From Methanosphaerula subterraneus (lineage in GTDB: Archaea; Halobacteriota; Methanomicrobia; Methanomicrobiales; Methanospirillaceae): DNA of 64,000 nt. Positions 60,901 through 64,000 of this stretch are shown one piece after another. Positions within the stretch are counted from its first letter, which is position 1; every line of letters begins with the position of its first letter. The notes under the pieces were generated by a model. That model saw only the letters and a list, made by a program, of their open reading frames with translations, was not told the DNA's origin and did no database searches. The stretch is from assembly GCF_052055875.1 (NCBI RefSeq), contig NZ_CP170508.1:1984001-2048000 (forward strand), written 5' to 3'. The translations under genes were made by a program, and so were the position numbers.

Positions 60901-62094
60901 GCGGACCAGTGGCTCTGGAACTTCGGCGACGGCACTGAGGGCGTTACACTCCAGAACCCAAGCCACACCTTCCAGACTGCAGGCACCTACCAGGTATCAC
61001 TGCAGGCCATCAACTCAACCTCAAGTAAATTCAACACCAAGACGATGACGATCACCGTCACCGCAGCACCGTCGACCCTCCAGGCAGCCTTCACTGTTAA
61101 CGCAGAGAGTGTTCAGCTCGGACAGGCAGTCACCGGCACCGATGCATCCACCGGGTACCCAGCAGCATATTCCTGGGACTTTGGTGACGGATTCACCGCA
61201 TCAAGCCAGAACATCAACCACATCTACAGCGCTGTTGGTGCATACACCCTGAGTCTGACCGTCACGAACGGAACCCAGACCAGCACGGCCAGCAAGACGA
61301 TCACCGTCACCGATGTACCGACGACCCCAACCACAACCGTGGCACCAGGTCAGCCATACAACGGACCACACAACGCACCTGGCACTGTCCAGGCAGAGGA
61401 CTATGACCTCGGTGGCAACACCGTCGCCTATGCAGACACCACCTCCGGCAATGCAGGCGGGGCATACCGCACCGACGACGTCGACATCGAAGCAGTCGCA
61501 GGCGGCTACGCTGTTGCCTACGTCATCAGCGGTGAATACCTCACCTACTCAGTCGACGCAGCAGCAGACGGCGATTACACCATCGCACTCAAAGCAGCCA
61601 ACCCTGACGCAGCCGCAAAGACGGTGACCGTCTCAGCTGGCAGCTCTTCGACCACCGTCAGCGTCTCATCCACCGGCTCGTTCAACACCTTCAACTCCTT
61701 CACCTCTGCAGGAACACTCCACCTCGAGCAGGGCAGGAACATCGTGAAGGTGGCCTTCGGTGCCTCAAGGATGAACCTCGACTCATTCACGATCGGGGCT
61801 GGCGTTCAGCCAACCACGACCGTTACCACACAGCCAACCACCGGGGCGGCCAGCTTCACCGTTAGCCCAACCTCCGGCAGACACTCACTCTCTGTTGCAC
61901 TCACAGACACCACCACCGGCGGCAACCCTGTCTCCTGGAAGTGGAACTGTGGGAACGGTCAGACCTTCACTAATCAGAATGTTGGCCTGAACAGAATCTG
62001 GTACAACAACGCAGGTACCTACACCATCACCCTGACCGTAACTGATGCGAACGGTTCAACAAGGACCGCTACACACACGGTTACTGTCTCGTGA
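57928..62094 (+). CDS. Giant secreted PKD-repeat surface protein with CBM6
   Basis: This 1388-residue exported protein has a signal peptide at 1-31 (MVIMACLLIPGAFA). About twelve PKD domains follow, starting near residues 45, 141, 244, 349, 437, 531, 618, 697, 795, 878, 966 and 1048. Most carry the WNFGDG or WDFGDG turn and the HTYTxAGTYxVxL end. A CBM6 lies at about 1141-1290 and a thirteenth PKD at 1300-1388. The CBM6 closely resembles that of the upstream protease. No C-terminal anchor or sorting motif is seen, so it may be released or held by sugar binding. The base composition is richer in A and AAC/ACC codons than the neighbours. Confidence 0.9.
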   Translation: MRLPKSNPSGRLFLVSLMVIMACLLIPGAFAASATADLNDKGYSGIGPIVNFTTDPAPVSGNVAITAGETVTFTDASYDNITSWAWDFGDGSFSTDSNPSHTYTSAGTYVIGLYVQNATGTASNVSGQIVNSSYTLPQVVVSAVQDVSPQFNVELNGNTYGPFGTAAETFSDATVNVGDALTFTDASTNAPTSFSWNFGDASPLVTTQNATHTFTQAGTYVVYFTAGNVNGPKTSSSFTITVAGSVAPVSAFTATADGVTKDSQDGTSAFVAGDLVLNGTAPLQVTFADKSTKAPSAWNWNFTYNIGGSNVSTLQNPTYTFPQGQYQIVLSASNAQGSNVSSIWVNVAGPSTPDASFTSTPSSGTAPLAVQFNDTSAGGLAAPTSWLWNFGDGTQGSTVQNATHTYTVAGTYTVTLQTRNGAGVSNLATGTVTVSSSVAPAANFSINGTEAGNYAMNTQTVLVGQPINFNDTSSGAPSSFSWVFSDGQPVPATANVTRSFAMPGNYWVYHTVSNAAGSDAKLNLFTVTLAPLSPAPIASFTKNATGGEAPLTVKFTNTSTGGAPTSFQWLINGQQAGTSENLTYTFTTPGTYNVALIASNAGGSSAANGQAIVVTGVSGKPNADFTKTSSSYAAPSQVQFTYSGGNATSFAWNFDDGTTSTEMNPLHTFQNAGTYTVRLTVTNAAGVNFTTQDVTITPLGNPVASFNANTTAVNDGSAATAQVTGQSPLTVVFNDTSSERPNAWYWNLGDGTTAITQNITHTYTTPGKYAVYLVVANSLGASDYIYSPQLINVTAPAPVTDFSATPSTGAAPLNVQFTDKSGNNPFAWSWNFGDGAISGAQNPSHTYTAAGNYTVTLTTQNNVGTSQKTQVIQVISLSAPVSNFTFAPAAGQAPLTVQFTDTSSNSPSSWSWTFTDDFSTSNEQNPVHTFKSAGTYGVLMTASNVAGSGQMKLQTITVNASPVITPVADFSATPSTGVAPLAVQFADKSTNADQWLWNFGDGTEGVTLQNPSHTFQTAGTYQVSLQAINSTSSKFNTKTMTITVTAAPSTLQAAFTVNAESVQLGQAVTGTDASTGYPAAYSWDFGDGFTASSQNINHIYSAVGAYTLSLTVTNGTQTSTASKTITVTDVPTTPTTTVAPGQPYNGPHNAPGTVQAEDYDLGGNTVAYADTTSGNAGGAYRTDDVDIEAVAGGYAVAYVISGEYLTYSVDAAADGDYTIALKAANPDAAAKTVTVSAGSSSTTVSVSSTGSFNTFNSFTSAGTLHLEQGRNIVKVAFGASRMNLDSFTIGAGVQPTTTVTTQPTTGAASFTVSPTSGRHSLSVALTDTTTGGNPVSWKWNCGNGQTFTNQNVGLNRIWYNNAGTYTITLTVTDANGSTRTATHTVTVS

Positions 62095-62124
62095 GCATCT
62101 GCTCACCAGGGACCCAATTTTTTT
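62091..62124 (+). terminator. Hairpin and T-run overlapping the PKD gene stop
   Basis: GTGAGC (62091-62096) and GCTCAC (62101-62106) form a perfect six-pair stem with a four-base loop that includes the stop codon. Seven Ts follow at 62118-62124. Confidence 0.65.
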
Positions 62125-62589
62125 AATTTTCTACACACTCTTCTCAGCCAGTTTTCAGCAGTTGCTTTATTTCTCTGGGTCTCACTTTCTGCTCGTCATA
62201 TTAAGGCAGTTGGCAGGTGAATCGTGGTTACGTCGCCGGGTATTGCTTGTTCTCTTGAGAGCCCTCATCAGGATTTGAGAAGAGCGGTGTACTTCACAGA
62301 AACCAGAACCTGGATCCCGTACCGTCTGCCTCTCCACTCTGGGGAGATCTCTCTCCTGGTGGTTCTGTTCCCTCGCTCGCAGAGATCCCGATCGTCCCTG
62401 ACCCCAGCATTCGCGATCATCTTCCAGGGAGGGCTCGCCGGCGACCCAATCTACTGATCGGTTGCCGGCAATTCTCCGATCTAACCGGCCAGAACCAGGG
62501 ACCTGGATATGAACAACTCCAGTTCGAAGCCTCGGTAAAGGGCGATTAAGAAGAAGGAACGAACAGACCGGCCGATTCTAGAATAGACA
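62125..62589. other. Non-coding stretch between convergent genes
   Basis: This 465-base stretch holds no supportable gene. A 77-codon plus-strand frame (62224-62457) lacks a ribosome site and resembles no family; its composition is mixed, with T-rich runs. I see no mobile element ends. Confidence 0.5.
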
Positions 62590-62650
62590 AGTCTCCGACT
62601 CATGGGAGTTACAATACGTCAGGAACGGGTGGGTTCGCCACGATAAAAAG
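62590..62650 (-). repeat. Copy 2 of the ~60-base element, behind the CBS gene
   Basis: AGTCTCCGACTC at 62590-62601 and CACGATAAAAA from 62639 match the copy behind glnA (13744 and 13793) with the same 49-base spacing. On the minus strand it follows the CBS-protein stop by about ten bases. Confidence 0.55.
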
Positions 62651-62659
62651 AGAAGGGTA

Positions 62660-63436
62660 TCAGAGGGCATTGACCAGCGAACGCCTGGTCACGACCCCTG
62701 CAATCCGGCCGTCCTCGACCACCGGCACCGCACTGATCGAGCGTGCCAGAAGCAGTTGGGCGACCGAGGCCGTGTCGGCGCCGGCGTCCACTGAGATCAG
62801 GGGTGATGACATGATATCCCGAACAATCAGATTCCTGATACGGTGGTCCTGGTGCTTGTCCGGGATATCCTCGCGGAACTCCCGCATCGAACGTGCCACA
62901 TCGGTCTCGGTGACCATCCCGAGAAGCCCCTCGCTGTCGGTCACCACGTACCGGCTCTCATTGTCGTCGATGATCCGGCGCCGGAGGTGGACGACCCGTT
63001 CATCGGCATTGATCGAGTTCACCTTCTCGATCACTCCTTCCAGTGGCACCTGGGGCACCATCACTTTGAGCAGGTCTGCTGCGGTCACCTGCCCGATCAA
63101 CCGGTGATCCTTGTCCAGCACCACGACCAGTTTGTAGTGCTGCAGCAGGGGGATCAGCACATCGAACCCCTGATCAGGGTACGCCGAGGTGAACTCCTCC
63201 TCGACCACGTTGGCCACATGGATCTTTGTGGGTGAGAGTGCGGCATTCCTCTTGGACCCGAGTGCCTCTGCGATCGCCTTCCGTGAGACGGTGCCGGCGA
63301 CCACGTTCCCCTGCGTCACGATCAGGGGATCGATCCCCTCGTTCAGCATCTTGTCGAGCGCTTCGGTGACAACTGCAGACTTTGCGATGGTGACTGGCTT
63401 TGCCATGATATCCTGAATTGAAAACTCTCCGTTCAT
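62660..63436 (-). CDS. Four-CBS-domain protein
   Basis: This 258-residue protein consists of four CBS motifs in two Bateman pairs (IMAKPVTIAKSAVVTEALDKM at the start; VRDIMSSPLISVDAGADTASV near 205). CBS pairs bind adenosine nucleotides and act as energy sensors. No catalytic domain is attached. It overlaps the upstream CBS gene by four bases, so the two form one unit and perhaps a complex. Confidence 0.88.
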   Translation of the reverse strand: MNGEFSIQDIMAKPVTIAKSAVVTEALDKMLNEGIDPLIVTQGNVVAGTVSRKAIAEALGSKRNAALSPTKIHVANVVEEEFTSAYPDQGFDVLIPLLQHYKLVVVLDKDHRLIGQVTAADLLKVMVPQVPLEGVIEKVNSINADERVVHLRRRIIDDNESRYVVTDSEGLLGMVTETDVARSMREFREDIPDKHQDHRIRNLIVRDIMSSPLISVDAGADTASVAQLLLARSISAVPVVEDGRIAGVVTRRSLVNAL

Positions 63437-64000
63437 CGTGCAACCTCTCGTATAATATCGTCTCTCTTGAGAATTCCTATGAGTTCGTCGTTCTCTGCCA
63501 CTACAAGGCTGTTGATTGCTCGCTCTCTCATCCTGGCAACTGCCTCCCCGACCAGACTATCGGCTCCGATCGTCTCCACCGGGCTGCTCATCACGTCCTC
63601 CGCAATGAAGGTGACATCCCTGACATGCCGGTAGGCCTTTCTGCCTGCCGGCACCTCTTTCCGAAGCATCGTCACATCCTTGTCCAGGACGTCACCTGCT
63701 GCGTACTCGAAGAAAGCCAGGTTACTCTCGGTGATGATCCCGGCCAGGGTTCCATCGTTGTTGATGACCACCAGTTTGTCGTTCCGCTCGCTGATCAGGT
63801 TGACCACGTGGTCGAGCGAGTGGTATCTGCTGACCGTCGTGACGTCCTCCATCAGATCGCCGACGGCTCCGCGGATCCTTCCCACAAGTGACGATCTCAT
63901 CAGGTCAGATTTGGTCACGATCCCAATCAGGGTGCCTTCTTCGACTACCGGCAGGCTGCTGACCCCTTCATTGACCATCAGACGGGCTACATCCCGGATG
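63433..64000 (-). CDS. CBS-domain protein, N-terminus beyond the window
   Basis: The reading frame stays open to the window edge (IRDVARLMVNEGVSS...), so the start lies outside. The visible 188 residues hold the end of one CBS domain and at least two more (VGDLMEDVTTVSRYHSLDHV; AEDVMSSPVETIGADSLVG). An internal ATG at 63978 is not the likely start because the preceding residues continue the CBS helix. It is coupled to the next CBS gene. Confidence 0.85.
   Translation of the reverse strand, partial: IRDVARLMVNEGVSSLPVVEEGTLIGIVTKSDLMRSSLVGRIRGAVGDLMEDVTTVSRYHSLDHVVNLISERNDKLVVINNDGTLAGIITESNLAFFEYAAGDVLDKDVTMLRKEVPAGRKAYRHVRDVTFIAEDVMSSPVETIGADSLVGEAVARMRERAINSLVVAENDELIGILKRDDIIREVAR

Noticed and set aside
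57928..62094. Internal repeats of the PKD gene as a CRISPR or transposon array
   Set aside because: The similarity follows protein domains in frame; unit lengths of about 250-310 bases vary and there are no identical short repeats with spacers.
62224..62457. 77-codon frame in the spacer before the CBS genes
   Set aside because: It has no ribosome site and no recognisable product; composition does not match coding neighbours.

Overview
The window is a stretch of archaeal chromosome, almost certainly from a hydrogenotrophic methanogen of the order Methanomicrobiales. The genus is probably close to Methanosphaerula or Methanoregula, but I cannot fix it from sequence alone. The grounds are a complete A-type (Aha) ATP synthase operon, a six-subunit Ech energy-converting hydrogenase, a four-subunit pyruvate synthase, a group II chaperonin, membrane LonB, archaeal split glutamate synthase with an FrhB-like subunit, a PrsA/RtcA/Nob1/GfcR-like operon, a dihydropteroate synthase-related protein of the methanogen type, PKD-repeat surface proteins, TATA-type promoters and frequent GTG starts. 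Coding density is high, with many 1-4 base stop/start overlaps. No CRISPR array, insertion sequence, prophage or rRNA was seen. One tRNA gene (Ser, anticodon CGA) is present.

Layout. 1-1.5 kb: the end of an unknown gene, then an M20 amidohydrolase. 1.5-10 kb: the Ech hydrogenase operon (echA-F) and the pyruvate:ferredoxin oxidoreductase operon (porB-A-C-D), both on the minus strand and separated by a plus-strand HIT protein. Ech can make low-potential ferredoxin from H2 and the ion gradient, and Por spends it on CO2 fixation. 10-13.6 kb: a membrane-anchored hypothetical, truA, a PHP phosphoesterase and a dihydropteroate synthase-related gene. 13.8-19.6 kb: a nitrogen assimilation block, glnA diverging from a four-gene glutamate synthase operon whose last gene looks like an F420-linked electron input subunit. 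19.6-26.3 kb: a degenerate sensor protein, a Gdx/SugE-like exporter, an ABC-2 transporter, a geranylgeranyl reductase-family flavoprotein, a flavin reductase-like protein and a REC-PAS-PAS histidine kinase. 26.4-31.2 kb: tRNA-Ser, thermosome, and the prs-rtcA-nob1-gfcR-like operon.

31.3-36.3 kb: a lonB-tldD-tldE operon followed by two tandem BofA-family membrane proteins. 36.4-42.5 kb: two RecA/KaiC-family ATPases facing a type IV pilus/archaellum-like secretion ATPase and its membrane platform, then two small unknown genes. The set resembles archaellum ArlH-ArlI-ArlJ but has no pilin in view. 42.5-52 kb: ahaHIKECFABD followed by a translationally coupled pgk. 52-55.4 kb: a divergent FtsZ/tubulin-family protein overlapping a DUF2298 polytopic membrane protein. 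55.7-62.1 kb: two secreted proteins, a papain-like protease with CBM6 and a dockerin-like tail, and a 1388-residue PKD-repeat protein with a closely related CBM6. 62.6-64 kb: two CBS-domain proteins, the second cut by the window edge.

Most promising for follow-up are the ArlH/I/J-like secretion module, the FtsZ-like/DUF2298 pair, the papain-CBM6-dockerin/PKD surface pair, the F420-linked glutamate synthase, and a 60-base element found just behind two unrelated minus-strand genes.
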